Shown here: in pieces, positions 44,319 to 53,344 of the stretch
How the letters are laid out: each line of letters opens with the position of its first letter
How positions within the stretch are numbered: the first letter of the stretch is position 1
DNA from: Catellatospora tritici
Lineage (GTDB): Bacteria > Actinomycetota > Actinomycetes > Mycobacteriales > Micromonosporaceae
Direction of reading: 5' to 3'
DNA length: 64,000 nucleotides
NCBI RefSeq assembly: GCF_019083965.1
Contig: NZ_JAHRCY010000016.1
Span: forward strand, 1 to 64,000
The notes under the pieces: generated by a model
The model's input: only the letters and a program-made list of their open reading frames with translations
Told to the model about the DNA's origin: nothing
The model's database searches: none
Program-made: the position numbers and the translations under genes

Positions 44319-45881
44319 CTACTTCGACTTGTCCGTGCCGTCGCGCGGATGTTTGCCGTGAGGCTTCTCGGGCTTGTGCGGTCGCGGTGGCGACTCACCC
44401 GGTGTCGTCGGCCGTGCGACGGTCGCGGGTGCGGGTGGTTGCGGTGCTGCGGTGCGTATGGTGATGGTGGCGTCGCAGCGTCTGGCGTTGAGGGTGAACC
44501 CGGTGGCCGGCTGGTCGGGGATGCCGGCGTGCCGGCCGGTCAACGCCAGCACGGCCGGGAGTCCTGAGGGCAGGGTGGGCAGGTTTGTGACCGTCACCTG
44601 GCGGCCCTGCTGCCCGACGTGGGTGGTCGCGGCGTCGGTCACCTGCCGTGTGTCTGTCCTGGTTGGCGGGGTGCCGGCCACGGTCTCGCCGTCGGGTAGC
44701 CAGAACTGCAAGGTCCATTGATCGAGTGGGTCTTGCGCGGTGTTGGTCACGGTCACTGCTGCAGCAAACTGACGGTCATTGGTGTAGTCGGCGCTGTAGA
44801 CGATGGAGCACGGCACGTGATTCGCAGTGTCGGCTTGCGCCGTTGCCGTCGGTGAGCCGGGCGGATACCCGAGGTAGCCGAGCGTGAGCACGGCGCACAG
44901 TGCGGCGGCGCCTACCAGGATTCGTCGAGGTGGCAGATTCAGGCGCTGCAGGTCGTTGTCGAGGGCGATGGTCATCGTCTCGCCGTGGCCGCCGGGTGAT
45001 CGGGCGGGAGCCTCGTCTCGCCGTGGCGTGGCAACGGCGATGCGTTGGACCTCGCCGGACAGGATCTGTGCCAGCTCGGCGGCCGACGGGCGGCGGTGCG
45101 GTTCGTGGGCCAGGCACCGGTAGCAGACATCCTCGATCGCGCGCGGCAGGTCCAGTGGCGGCAGGCGACGGGGCTGCACGTGGGCGTGGGCGTACAGCGC
45201 CTCGGTGACGGTGCCCGCTTCCCAGGGCAGGCGCCCGCAAAGGCACCGGTAGAGCACCAGCCCGGCTGCGTACACGTCGGCGTCGGCGGTGACCTGGCCT
45301 CGGGTGAGGCGTTCCGGAGCGAGGTAGGGCACGGTCCCGACGATGTCGTCACCGCAGTGCTGCTCATCGCCGATCAGGGCGCAGATCCCGAAGTCGAGGA
45401 CTTTCACGCCTGTGGGCGTGAGCATGATGTTGGCGGGGTTCACGTCGCGGTGCGCGATCCCGGCCGCATGTGCCGCCGTCAGTGCCGCCGCCAGCTGCGC
45501 GCAGACGCTGACCGCCTCGCGCCAGGACAACCGGCCGAGGCGTAACACGTGAGACAGCAGTTCGCCGTCGAGCATCTCCATGACCAGGTACGGCGTCAGG
45601 ACGCCGCCGTCGGCGCGGTGAACGCCGAAGTCGTACACGGAGGTGATGTTGGGGTGGCGTAATGCGGCGACCGCCCTGGCCTCCATCAGCAGCCGGCGGG
45701 GCAGCGGCGGGTCGGCGGCCATGCCGGGTGCGAGGAGCTTGACTGCGACCTGCCGCTGCAGGACCTCGTCGTGGGCGTCCCACACCACCGACATCCCGCC
45801 GGACCCTACCTGCTTGATCAGCCGGTACCGCTCGTCGAGCCGCAGACCGCCGCCTGCCCCTGCCCCGACGTGGGTGTTCAT
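44319..45881 (-). CDS. Ser/Thr protein kinase with extracellular CBM2-like domain
   Basis: A 520-residue transmembrane kinase from ATG 45881 (MNTHVGAG); a 49-residue upstream extension in frame is unlike kinases. The kinase domain (~18-275) has the glycine loop VGSGGMSVVW, VAVKLL with the ATP-binding Lys, IAHRDVNPANI, VLDFGIC and VPYLAPERL. In the catalytic loop, Asn replaces the usual Lys of HRDxKxxN. One membrane helix (ILVGAAALCAVLTLGYLGYP) precedes an outer domain (~360-470) bounded by two Cys: PCSIVYSADYTNDRQFAAAV, DQWTLQFWLPDGETV, QVTVTNLP and FTLNARRCD. This matches the CBM2 cellulose-binding fold. The tail is Pro/Lys-rich. Possible sensor of a beta-glucan (inference). Confidence 0.88.
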   Translation of the reverse strand: MNTHVGAGAGGGLRLDERYRLIKQVGSGGMSVVWDAHDEVLQRQVAVKLLAPGMAADPPLPRRLLMEARAVAALRHPNITSVYDFGVHRADGGVLTPYLVMEMLDGELLSHVLRLGRLSWREAVSVCAQLAAALTAAHAAGIAHRDVNPANIMLTPTGVKVLDFGICALIGDEQHCGDDIVGTVPYLAPERLTRGQVTADADVYAAGLVLYRCLCGRLPWEAGTVTEALYAHAHVQPRRLPPLDLPRAIEDVCYRCLAHEPHRRPSAAELAQILSGEVQRIAVATPRRDEAPARSPGGHGETMTIALDNDLQRLNLPPRRILVGAAALCAVLTLGYLGYPPGSPTATAQADTANHVPCSIVYSADYTNDRQFAAAVTVTNTAQDPLDQWTLQFWLPDGETVAGTPPTRTDTRQVTDAATTHVGQQGRQVTVTNLPTLPSGLPAVLALTGRHAGIPDQPATGFTLNARRCDATITIRTAAPQPPAPATVARPTTPGESPPRPHKPEKPHGKHPRDGTDKSK

Positions 45882-46266
45882 GCCGACGCTGAGGTCGGCG
45901 CGAGCGGTACGGACCGCTCGACGGTGTGCGCGGCAGCCATGATGATGATCATCGGGTTGCGGGGCGGATTGTTCATACCTCACCTCTGGCACGTCTGGCG
46001 GGCTGCCGAGGTCTGGGGCAGAGGTCAATCACTTGTTGCCCAATCTGGGTCAGTCTACGCCCGATGTCCGGTTCCGGCGTGACACGAATTCGCATCGCCT
46101 GATCGAGAACGGTAATTGCGGACTCTGGAGTGGTACCGTGCGCCCGGACGCCGGTCGTGTACCGGCGCCGCTGCCCTGGCCCTCGGCGGCATAAGCTCAG
46201 TTGAGGGTGAAGCGATGCAGTCGACAGTTCGCCTCGAAGTGCCAAGTGGATCACCACCCGACGGCG

Positions 46267-47016
46267 ATGTCACCAAGGATCGTGGGTGACAGCGTGGGGG
46301 ACCGGTACGCCCACGTGGAAGCGCTCATCAGGCGCGAGCCTGCGTCCGACGACAGGCACGGTGTCGCCGCCGGGATGCGGCGGCTGTGCGGTGCCGCAGG
46401 GCGCGCGTTGTCCGCGTCTGGTGCCGGCTTGACCGTGATGGCCGACGGTGGGCTGCGGGGCGTGACGGCCGCTTCCGATGCGGCCACCGAACGCCTGGAG
46501 GAGCTGCAACTCACCCTCGGCGAGGGGCCGTGCATCGATGCGTACGGTTCGATGCGCCCGGTTCTGATCCCCGATCTGGCCGATGGCGCGATGACCCGCT
46601 GGCCCGTCTACGCCCCGGCCGTGTACGCCGCAGGTGTGCGGGCGGTGTTCGCGTTCCCGCTGCAGGTCGGTGCCGCCCGCCTAGGTGTGATGGACGTGTT
46701 CCGCGGTGAGGCCGGGACGCTGTCACCCGACGAACTCACCCTGGCGCTGACCTTCGCCGAGGTCGCGGTGGCGACCCTGCTCGACGGGCACGACAACACC
46801 CGTGGGGGCGTGTCAGACGGGTGGCTCGACGACCCGCTGGGTTCGCGGGCCGAGTTGTTCCAGGCCCAGGGAATGGTCATGGTGCAGCTGCGGAGCACCC
46901 TGGCCGAGGCGATGGTGCGGATGCGCGCGCACGCCTTCGTCCACGACCGCCGCCTGTACGACGTCGCCGCCGATGTCGTCGCCTGTCGCCTCAGTTTCGA
47001 CACCCCACAGCCATGA
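46267..47016 (+). CDS. GAF-ANTAR regulator 1
   Basis: About 249 residues from ATG 46267; an earlier in-frame start at 46201 and a GTG at 46282 preceded by AAGG are alternatives. The N-terminal GAF domain includes GAGLTVMADGGLRGVTAASD, LGEGPCIDAYGS and VRAVFAFPLQVGAARLGVMD. The C-terminal ANTAR domain (~190-245) has ELFQAQGMVMVQLRSTLAEA and MRAHAFVHDRRLYDVAADVV, a three-helix RNA-binding module that acts as an antiterminator. The first of two such genes in tandem, divergent from the kinase. Its own GAF ligand is unknown. Confidence 0.9.
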   Translation: MSPRIVGDSVGDRYAHVEALIRREPASDDRHGVAAGMRRLCGAAGRALSASGAGLTVMADGGLRGVTAASDAATERLEELQLTLGEGPCIDAYGSMRPVLIPDLADGAMTRWPVYAPAVYAAGVRAVFAFPLQVGAARLGVMDVFRGEAGTLSPDELTLALTFAEVAVATLLDGHDNTRGGVSDGWLDDPLGSRAELFQAQGMVMVQLRSTLAEAMVRMRAHAFVHDRRLYDVAADVVACRLSFDTPQP

Positions 47017-47059
47017 ACGACGACTTCAACCCACCCTGGGAAAGGGAAAGGAGGCAGCC

Positions 47060-47791
47060 ATGACCACCGTATCCGCGCAACGGCTCGCACGGGTGTTCGT
47101 CGAGATCGCCGACACCCTCGTGGACGAGTTCGATCTGATCGAGTTCCTCCAGTTGCTCGCCGGCCGCACCGCAGACCTCTTGGACGCCTCGCCTGTCGGG
47201 CTGCTGCTGGCCGACCAGCACGGCCGGCTGGAGTTCATGGCGGCCTCCGACGAGAACGTCAAGCTGCTGGAGCTGTTCCAGGTCCAGAACCAGGAAGGGC
47301 CGTGCCTGGACGCGTTCCAGACCGGCACGCCGGTGATCAACGCCGACCTGCAGCAGGCCGCCGACCGTTGGCCGCTGTTCGCGCCCCGGGCGGTGCAGGC
47401 CGGATTCCGTTCCGTGCACGCGTTCCCGCTGCGGCTGCGCGCCGAACGGATCGGTGCGATGAACGTGTTCAGCAGCCACGTGGGGGGTCGGCTGGCCGAT
47501 ACTGACGTGGAGATCGTGCAGGCCCTGGCTGATGTCGCCTCCATCGGCCTGCTCCAGGAACGGGCCATCAGCCGTGGGGAACGCCTCACCGAGCAGTTGC
47601 AGGGCGCGTTGAACAGCCGCATCGTCATCGAGCAGGCCAAAGGCGCGATCGCGCAGTCGCGCGGCGTCAGCGTGGACGAGGCGTTCGCGCTGATCCGCGC
47701 CTATTGCCGCAGCAACAACCTGCGCCTGGGCGAAGTCGCGCACGCCATCACCACCAACCTGGCCGGCATCCCCGACCTCGCCAACCCGTGA
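47060..47791 (+). CDS. GAF-ANTAR regulator 2
   Basis: A 243-residue protein with a strong AAAGGAGG ribosome site (47047-47054) before ATG 47060. The GAF domain has LLDASPVGLLLADQHGRLEF, NQEGPCLDAFQTG and FRSVHAFPLRLRAERIGAMN. The ANTAR domain at the end has ALNSRIVIEQAKGAIAQSRG and FALIRAYCRSNNLRLGEVAH. It follows the first GAF-ANTAR gene by 43 bases and shares the EGPC(L/I)DA signature, so the pair probably arose by duplication. Tandem ANTAR proteins are common in streptomycetes and micromonosporas. Confidence 0.93.
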   Translation: MTTVSAQRLARVFVEIADTLVDEFDLIEFLQLLAGRTADLLDASPVGLLLADQHGRLEFMAASDENVKLLELFQVQNQEGPCLDAFQTGTPVINADLQQAADRWPLFAPRAVQAGFRSVHAFPLRLRAERIGAMNVFSSHVGGRLADTDVEIVQALADVASIGLLQERAISRGERLTEQLQGALNSRIVIEQAKGAIAQSRGVSVDEAFALIRAYCRSNNLRLGEVAHAITTNLAGIPDLANP

Positions 47792-47817
47792 TCAACACGC
47801 ACCGGAGTTACCGACCC

Positions 47818-47850
47818 CAGTTTGGTGTGTTCTTGACATACGCCAAACTG
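47818..47850. repeat. Inverted repeat downstream of the GAF-ANTAR pair
   Basis: CAGTTTGGTGT and ACGCCAAACTG are 11-base arms with one G-T type mismatch around GTTCTTGACAT. It begins 26 bases after the stop. It may be a terminator, an ANTAR-type two-hairpin partner, or an operator for the downstream gene; the loop contains TTGACA. Confidence 0.5.
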
Positions 47851-48156
47851 AGCATCTCGGCTCGTCGGACTCGAGCATCCCGTCGACCAGCCGGATGGCG
47901 CAATCACCACGGGTGGTCAGCCCCCAGACGACGTCGTGGGCCAGCACGCGGGTTGGCATGTCCGCACGAGGCCCATGGGCCGGTGCCCCCCTCGGTAACT
48001 TCAGCCCCCAAGGGCTCTACCGCTACGACAGCGGCATCTGGGACGGCGCGAATCAGCGCGACTGAGTCCGGTGGAACCGCCCGCCGCGAGCGCGGAACCG
48101 GACACTGAACTGGTCATCCAGTCGGTAGGCTCATATTGAGGCGGGGGGCCGCTGTG

Positions 48157-48972
48157 ATGACAACCGAGGCTGGCCGTAAGGCCGAACTGGCCGGCGACAG
48201 CAAGTCGCTGGAGGTGATCGCCCGCGGCGGGTTGATCGCTTATGGCGTTGTGCACCTCTTGATCGGCTGGCTGGCGCTGAAGATCGCGTGGGCGTCGGGC
48301 GGCAAGAGCGCCGACGTCTCCGGGGCGCTGGGAACAGTGGCTGATCAACCCTTCGGCAAGATCCTGCTATGGCTGATCGCGGTCGGCCTGATGGCGCTCG
48401 CGCTCTGGCAGGCCAGTGAAGCCATCTGGGGCTATCGCAGCCGTGAAGGTACCGACCGGGTCCGCAGGCAGCTCATCAGCGGCGCGAAGGCCGTTGTCTA
48501 CGCTGCGCTGGGGATCGGCGCAGCGTTGGTCGCGCTCGGCTCGGGCTCGTCGAGCGCGCAGTCCCAGCAGCAAGCCACCTCGGGTGTGTTGGCGTGGCCG
48601 GGCGGCCGGGTGATCGTCGTGGTCACCGGGCTGATCATCGTCGGCGTCGGCGTTGCCGGAGTGGTCAAGGGCGTGCGGAAATCCTTCACCGAGGAGATCG
48701 ACACAGCGTCGATGTCCCCGAGCGCCCGCGAAGGCGTGGAGCGAATGGGCCAAGTCGGATACGTCGGCAAAGGGCTGGCCCTGGTCGTGGTGGGGGGCCT
48801 GCTCAGTTATGCGACGCTGACCTTCGACCGGCAGAAGGCGCAGGGACTGGACGGCGCGCTGCAGACGATCCTGGCGCAGCCGTTCGGGAGGTTTCTGCTC
48901 ACCGCCGTGGCGCTCGGATTCGTGGCCTTCGGCCTGTTCGCGATGCTCCAGTCGCGATACCGCCGGATGTAG
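48157..48972 (+). CDS. DUF1206 membrane protein
   Basis: About 271 residues from ATG 48157 (GGCGGGGGGC precedes; an in-frame start at 48136 is possible). Three repeats of a two-helix unit make six membrane spans, as in DUF1206: VIARGGLIAYGVVHLLIGWL / LLWLIAVGLMALALWQASEA; AVVYAALGIGAALVALG / VVVTGLIIVGVGVAGVVKGV; VGYVGKGLALVVVGGLLSYA / FLLTAVALGFVAFGLFAMLQ. The repeated GxGYxxxG-type starts are the family signature. Function unknown. Transcribed alone between the GAF-ANTAR genes and a methyltransferase relic. Confidence 0.92.
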   Translation: MTTEAGRKAELAGDSKSLEVIARGGLIAYGVVHLLIGWLALKIAWASGGKSADVSGALGTVADQPFGKILLWLIAVGLMALALWQASEAIWGYRSREGTDRVRRQLISGAKAVVYAALGIGAALVALGSGSSSAQSQQQATSGVLAWPGGRVIVVVTGLIIVGVGVAGVVKGVRKSFTEEIDTASMSPSAREGVERMGQVGYVGKGLALVVVGGLLSYATLTFDRQKAQGLDGALQTILAQPFGRFLLTAVALGFVAFGLFAMLQSRYRRM

Positions 48973-49029
48973 TCGGCTCGCCAGCACGAGGTTGTGCGCC
49001 GAACGGCGCTGGGGTCTGCCGCGAAAGTC

Positions 49030-49319
49030 GTGGGCGAGGACCCGCCAGCGGAGGCGCTCAGGCGGGCAATGCCTGCGGCGTACCCGTCGTCGGTGGTCAT
49101 CTTGAGCGGCGTGTGCGCCTCGCGGCGCAGCGAGGCCGCCGCCTCGCTCAGGGAGGCGGCGGCGACCTGCGGGACCGGAGCAAGGCTGACGGTCGCGAAC
49201 CCGGCCGTGGCGAAGGACGCCTCGACCAGGGCGACGCCGGGAGGTATCCAGCACCCGGACGGCCTCGGGGAAGAAGCGAAAGCCGCGGCGTCCACATCGT
49301 CGTACGCGATCCGCGCCAT
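49030..49319 (-). pseudogene. SAM-dependent methyltransferase relic with large internal deletion
   Basis: On the minus strand the frame starts MARIAYDDVDAAAFA, like the beginning of class I methyltransferases. It jumps to RFFPEAVRVLDT in another frame, then back to ALVEASFATAGFATVSLAPV, PQVAAASLSEAAASLRREAH and TPLKMTTDDGYAAGIARL, a typical C-terminus. The SAM-binding core (~150 residues) is deleted. Confidence 0.75.
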
Positions 49320-49430
49320 CCTCCGGACCGACCACCCGCCCGGCCCCGTTCCACGAGAACCGAAGGCCGCGACGAACGGATCACCGTGCCCGTGCCCGAG
49401 ACATCGACGGGCGCGGGCACGGATCCCGGA

Positions 49431-50810
49431 TCAGCACAGCCCGTTGCAGCCGCCGCCCGTCTTCGGCGCTGCGGCCTGCGGGCTGGGCAGGTCGTCGCGG
49501 AACTCCGGCTGCGCCTTCGTGACGCGCATCGGTTCGACCAGCATGAACTGCTCCGACTGGGCGGGATCCACAAGCATCACCAGCGCCGGGTTACGGGGAT
49601 CCGCAGGCCCGTCGTTGCCCGGCGCGGTCCAGTCCTGCCGGACGGTGATCGCGGCACCCCGGTTACGCAGGGTCTTGTCGACGGTCTCCTGGGAGACGAT
49701 CCAGGTGTCCTGGTATTCGGGGTCGTAGTGTTCGTGGTCCCCGGAGCTGTCGCCGTGGTCGACCTCTTCCGAACAGTCGCCGCCGTCGGCGTTGCAGTTG
49801 ACGATCACTCTGCCGGTGCCGGTCGTCCCGTCGTCGCCGTGGTAGGTCTCGGTGACGGTGATCCGCTGACCGATCACGTTGCCCTCGGCGTCCCGCTTGA
49901 ACTCCGTGGTCTCCACCCGGGTGTGCGTGCCGCCCGAGAAGATCTTGGTGTCGGTATAGGTGACGCTGAGCAGGTTGCCCTCCGCGTCGGTGACGCTCTC
50001 CTTCTGCGAGAGGCACTTGACGCCGTCCTCCGTGGACTCGTGCGTCTGGATCTCCCGCGTCGTGCCTTCCGAGCTGTCGGGGTTGGTGTGTTTGATGGTT
50101 ATGTGGTCGCCGTCCCAGTGCTGGGTGTCGGTGCTTCCGTCGGGGAACTTCCACGTGCCGCCGCCGTCCCCGTCCGGCTCGAAGGTGCCGGAACCGCCGT
50201 GGGCCATATAGTGGTCGGAACTGGCGCCCGCGCTGATCAGGCTGGCGTCCATGCCGTTGATTCGGATCCGGGCCGGGGTGTCCTTGGCGTTGAAGCCGTC
50301 GAGGCCGATGGTGAAGCCGTCGCGGTCCAGGTCGATCCTCGCCCCGGCCGGCGTGAGGGCGTCGGTGATGCCGAGCCTGGTCAGGGTGTCGCGGCGGCCG
50401 CCGAGCGGGAAGGCGCTCAGCGGGTCCGACGGCTTGGCCATTGCCTTGATGATCTCCTCGGGGAACGCCACGAACCCGCCGAGACCGGCCTCGAAGGACG
50501 GCAGCTTCCGGTCGGCCGCAAGGTCGACCACGTGCTGGAGCAGGGGCACGCTGCGAGGGTCGTGCGGGTCGGTGCCGGCCATCAGTTCGTCGGCGTCGCT
50601 CACCCCGTCCCTGTCGGAGTCGACGATGCGCCAGGCCACGTAGCAGCCGGTCGGATCACACAGACGGGCCGGCGAGCGTTTCGCGAGCTCGGAACCGGCG
50701 GCCGCAGCCGGAGCGGCGGTGGTCAGTGCGGTGGCCAGCAGGAGCCCGGTGCCGAGGGCCAGGGCTCGGCGTATCGATGCGGTGTGGCGTTGGAGGGTAC
50801 CGAGGACCAT
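49431..50810 (-). CDS. Large secreted protein with a calcium-binding-like repeat
   Basis: A 459-residue secreted protein: signal peptide IRRALALGTGLLLATALTTA, cleavage near AAAAG. A short Asp-rich loop, DSDRDGVSDADELMAGTDPH (~residues 64-83), is a thrombospondin type 3-like calcium motif. The middle (~200-400) is a long stretch of Thr/Asp/Gly-rich strands (WKFPDGSTDTQHWDGDHITI; VTYTDTKIFSGGTHTRVETT; ITVTETYHGDDGTTGTGRVI) like an RHS/YD-type or beta-helix wall. It ends in GGGCNGLC. No enzymatic motif was seen. Unknown surface or extracellular role. Confidence 0.85.
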   Translation of the reverse strand: MVLGTLQRHTASIRRALALGTGLLLATALTTAAPAAAAGSELAKRSPARLCDPTGCYVAWRIVDSDRDGVSDADELMAGTDPHDPRSVPLLQHVVDLAADRKLPSFEAGLGGFVAFPEEIIKAMAKPSDPLSAFPLGGRRDTLTRLGITDALTPAGARIDLDRDGFTIGLDGFNAKDTPARIRINGMDASLISAGASSDHYMAHGGSGTFEPDGDGGGTWKFPDGSTDTQHWDGDHITIKHTNPDSSEGTTREIQTHESTEDGVKCLSQKESVTDAEGNLLSVTYTDTKIFSGGTHTRVETTEFKRDAEGNVIGQRITVTETYHGDDGTTGTGRVIVNCNADGGDCSEEVDHGDSSGDHEHYDPEYQDTWIVSQETVDKTLRNRGAAITVRQDWTAPGNDGPADPRNPALVMLVDPAQSEQFMLVEPMRVTKAQPEFRDDLPSPQAAAPKTGGGCNGLC

Positions 50811-50920
50811 GCGATGAGGATCGCACCCTGGCGTCAGTCAGTCATCGAACTGACCGCACGATTACCGAAACGGCCCAATTGTTACGGCTGACTTCCGCCG
50901 GTGAATCAAACGGGCCTTCT

Positions 50921-51093
50921 TCCTCGCCGCGTTCGCCGCCCCGGCCGACCCCGTCAGCCACGCCTACTACGACCGCAAACGCGCCCAAGGCAAACGCCAC
51001 AACGCCGCCCTCATCTGCCTCGCCCGACGTCGGGTTGACGTCCTGTTCGCCATGCTCCGCGACAAGACCCCCTACCAACCACGAGCCGCGTGA
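50921..51093 (+). pseudogene. IS110-family transposase C-terminal fragment
   Basis: Reads FFLAAFAAPADPVSHAYYDR, KRAQGKRHNAALICLARRR and VDVLFAMLRDKTPYQP, the end of an IS110-type transposase of a subgroup different from the one at 27475. Only ~57 residues remain. The upstream bases belong to the promoter side of the secreted-protein gene. Confidence 0.8.
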
Positions 51094-51371
51094 CAGCGAC
51101 AATGCCAACCATGCCCACCGACCAGCCAGGGGAAATCCGCCCAGGCGACATCTACGAAGACTGCGCCTTCCACCCTGTGCTCTGCACCCACGTCGACGGC
51201 GACCACCTTTCCGGCATCTCACTCATCGACGCATCCGGTCCCAGAGGATGCTCGCTGTCCCACTGCGGCGTCATCAAGCTCTCCATCACCGATGTCATCA
51301 CCGCACGATCCGACTGGCCCACCTACGCCGCCCGCCGCAAAGCCGAGTTCGAGGCCGAACACCCGGCTTGA
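51090..51371 (+). CDS. Conserved small protein of unknown function
   Basis: A 93-residue protein; the start may also be one of the later ATGs (51102 or 51111, MPTDQPGEIRPGDIYEDCAF). Cys/His-rich centre: DCAFHPVLCTHVDGDHLSG and RGCSLSHCGVIKLSITD. The C-terminus is a charged helix. Such 'DIYEDCAFHP' proteins are widespread in actinobacteria without a known role. The spaced Cys/His pairs could bind zinc. Its 5' end overlaps the end of the IS110 fragment. Confidence 0.65.
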   Translation: MTATMPTMPTDQPGEIRPGDIYEDCAFHPVLCTHVDGDHLSGISLIDASGPRGCSLSHCGVIKLSITDVITARSDWPTYAARRKAEFEAEHPA

Positions 51372-51797
51372 CGGAACCCATAGGGACACCCCCCGCAATC
51401 GCCGCCGCCGGTCACGGTGCGGGAGCCTCGGGTGCACCGCGCGAGCCCGTCGGCAAACAGCGTCCATCCACGCTTCGGAAACCGGGCGGTCGCATTGCGC
51501 AGGTACACATATGAAGCCGCCATCACAACGGTGAGGATCAGGGTACCGCTGCCCAGGCCGGTAGATCCATCGCCGAAGTAGATGACCGTCATGAGCATGC
51601 CCATTGAGCTTGTCCAGACCTCATTGCTGCAGGTGGTAGCTGGTTGACAGCGGGCGCGTGGGTGCTCAACCCCAGGTCGGTGTGGGCAGCAGGAGCGCGG
51701 CCGATGAGAACCAACACGGCGAGTCAGCCTGGTCACGATCCGATCACGACCGACGGAGGCATTCACGAAAAGCGGAGGTCTGCGATAGATCGGTTTT
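51372..51797. other. Gap with possible small membrane-protein remnant
   Basis: No firm gene. On the minus strand, a frame from about 51604 reads MLMTVIYFGDGSTGLGSGTL then ILTVVMAASYVYLRN and a Trp/Phe-containing helix end, which resembles a single-span membrane protein or the end of one; it has no clear ribosome site. The right end of the gap joins the transposase gene. Confidence 0.35.
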
Positions 51798-52648
51798 GTG
51801 ACGAACCAGATCCCGCAGGCCTCCTCGCCCATCATCTACGGCCTGTCCCTGTCCACGCCAGCCCACGCCGTAGCGGCCCTCGCCATCGCCCTGACCCGCT
51901 ACCGCAAGCGCATCGGCACCCGGTGGCGGGCGCACGACGTCGCCACCCAGGCGGTGCTGACCATCGCCTGGCTGGAAGGCGGGCACACCTATCGTGAACT
52001 CGGCGCCGGCAACGGCGTGCCCAAGAGCACCTGCCGCACCCTGATCCAAGAGGGCACCAAGGTACTGGCCCGCCGCGCGCTGCCGCTGACCGAGGTCGTC
52101 TACCTCGCGGCCAGGGCCGGGTGGGACTACCTGATCGTCGACGGCGTCAACATCCCCACCGAACGCGTCGCGGCCGACTACACCCGCAAGCAGCACTGGT
52201 ACTCAGGCAAGCACCGACGCCACGGCGGCGCGGTGCAGACCATGGCCGCCCCCGACGGGAACTGCTGTGGGTGTCGGGGGTGCTGCCCGGCAAGATCGTC
52301 GACATCACCGCCGCCCGCCGGTTCAAGATCGCAGACAAGGTGGTGGCGTTCCTCGGACTCCTGGCTGACCTGGGCTACATCGGCCTGCACCCAAAGGTGA
52401 TCACCGGCTACAAGCGCAGACGCGGCGAGAAGGCCCTGCCTGAAGGCCGCAAGAACGCCAACCGGGTCCTGGCCGGCCTGCGCGCTGTCGGCGAACGCGC
52501 CAACGCCCAGCTCAAGTCCTGGCGCGTACTGGCCTGCGACTTCCGCGGCCGACCCGGCCAGCTGACCACGGTCGTCAAGGCCGTCCAGGCCCTGCAGTAC
52601 CTGATCCGAGACCCGTTCGGCGCCGCAGTGTTCGATACCGCATCATGA
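51798..52648 (+). pseudogene. IS5-superfamily (DDE_Tnp_4-like) transposase with one frameshift
   Basis: A nearly complete transposase. Frame one (51798-~52255) has VATQAVLTIAWLEGGHTYRE, the HTH KSTCRTLIQEGTKVL and DYLIVDGVNIPTERVA (first catalytic Asp). The reading then moves to a second frame (52121-52648): LLWVSGVLPGKIVDITAARR, LADLGYIGLHPKVITGYKRR, NANRVLAGLRAVGERANAQL and VQALQYLIRDPF. Loss of one G in a G-run at about 52258 (GACGGGAACTG where relatives need GACGGGGAACTG) explains the break. Its last 190 bases and flank are repeated at 53583. Confidence 0.88.
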
Positions 52649-52795
52649 CCTCGCCGATCGGACCGGTTGGTTCTCCTCCAGCGACTGCGGCCACCTGCCG
52701 CGGCCTTCCGCCGCGAGGATCGCTCTTGCCTGCGTTTGGCTGGTGGCCTCCTCGGTCTAAGCCTGTGAACGCTCTGTGATGGCCGCTTGCTGAAT

Positions 52796-52812
52796 CTATC
52801 GTTTACCGATAG
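52796..52812. promoter_or_regulatory. Inverted repeat before the DUF2975 gene, candidate HTH operator
   Basis: CTATCG and CGATAG flank TTTAC, about 35 bases before the GTG of the DUF2975 gene. It overlaps an AT-rich promoter-like region. It is a plausible site for the HTH protein encoded by the second gene of the pair. Confidence 0.6.
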
Positions 52813-52846
52813 GTTTCTCTCGTAGATCGATCGAAGGAGAATTCTC

Positions 52847-53344
52847 GTGGGAAAGATGCCCATACTCGCGCTACGCGCCGTGATCGGGGTGTTGCTGGCG
52901 ATTTCGCTGTTTGTGCAGATCGTGATGGTGGCCGCCAATGCGAACGAGATGGATCCGGCTCTCGTGAGCATGAGCAATCCGTGGGCCCTGATCGGGGCCA
53001 TTGTGTTTGGCTTGCTGGTGTTTGAGGTCATCCTCGTGTGCGTCTGGCAGTTGCTCGCGATGGTGCGCCGGGGCACCGTTTTCTCGTACGCGTCTTTCCG
53101 TTACGTCGACGTCATCATTGGCGCCATCGTGGCAGAGGCGGTCCTGCTGGCCGTCTTGTTGCTCATCCAAGTCCAGGGCAGCGATGGCGAATCCCCCGGC
53201 GTGTTCATCATGATGGGCGGAATAGTGCTGGCCGTCCTGTTCGTCGCGCTCATCGTGCTCGTGCTGCGCATGCTGCTCGCCCAAGCCGTCGCCCGTGAGG
53301 TCGAGGCCAAGCAGATGCGAGCCGACCTCGACGAGGTGATCTAA
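52847..53344 (+). CDS. DUF2975 membrane protein
   Basis: A 165-residue protein starting at GTG 52847, with GAAGGAGA just upstream. Four membrane helices: ALRAVIGVLLAISLFVQIVM, ALIGAIVFGLLVFEVILVCV, IIGAIVAEAVLLAVLLLIQV and MGGIVLAVLFVALIVLVLRM. The conserved QLLAMVRRGTVFSYASFRYV cytoplasmic loop is the DUF2975 signature. These proteins are almost always paired with a small Cro/C1-type HTH gene, as here. The two genes overlap (TAATG). The pair resembles a membrane-linked regulatory couple; its function is unknown. The pair lies between two copies of an IS 3' end. Confidence 0.9.
   Translation: MGKMPILALRAVIGVLLAISLFVQIVMVAANANEMDPALVSMSNPWALIGAIVFGLLVFEVILVCVWQLLAMVRRGTVFSYASFRYVDVIIGAIVAEAVLLAVLLLIQVQGSDGESPGVFIMMGGIVLAVLFVALIVLVLRMLLAQAVAREVEAKQMRADLDEVI

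Noticed and set aside
48594..50891. 765-codon plus-strand frame across the DUF1206 gene, methyltransferase relic and secreted-protein gene
   Set aside because: It spans several real features on both strands and lacks any family signature; a G+C artefact.
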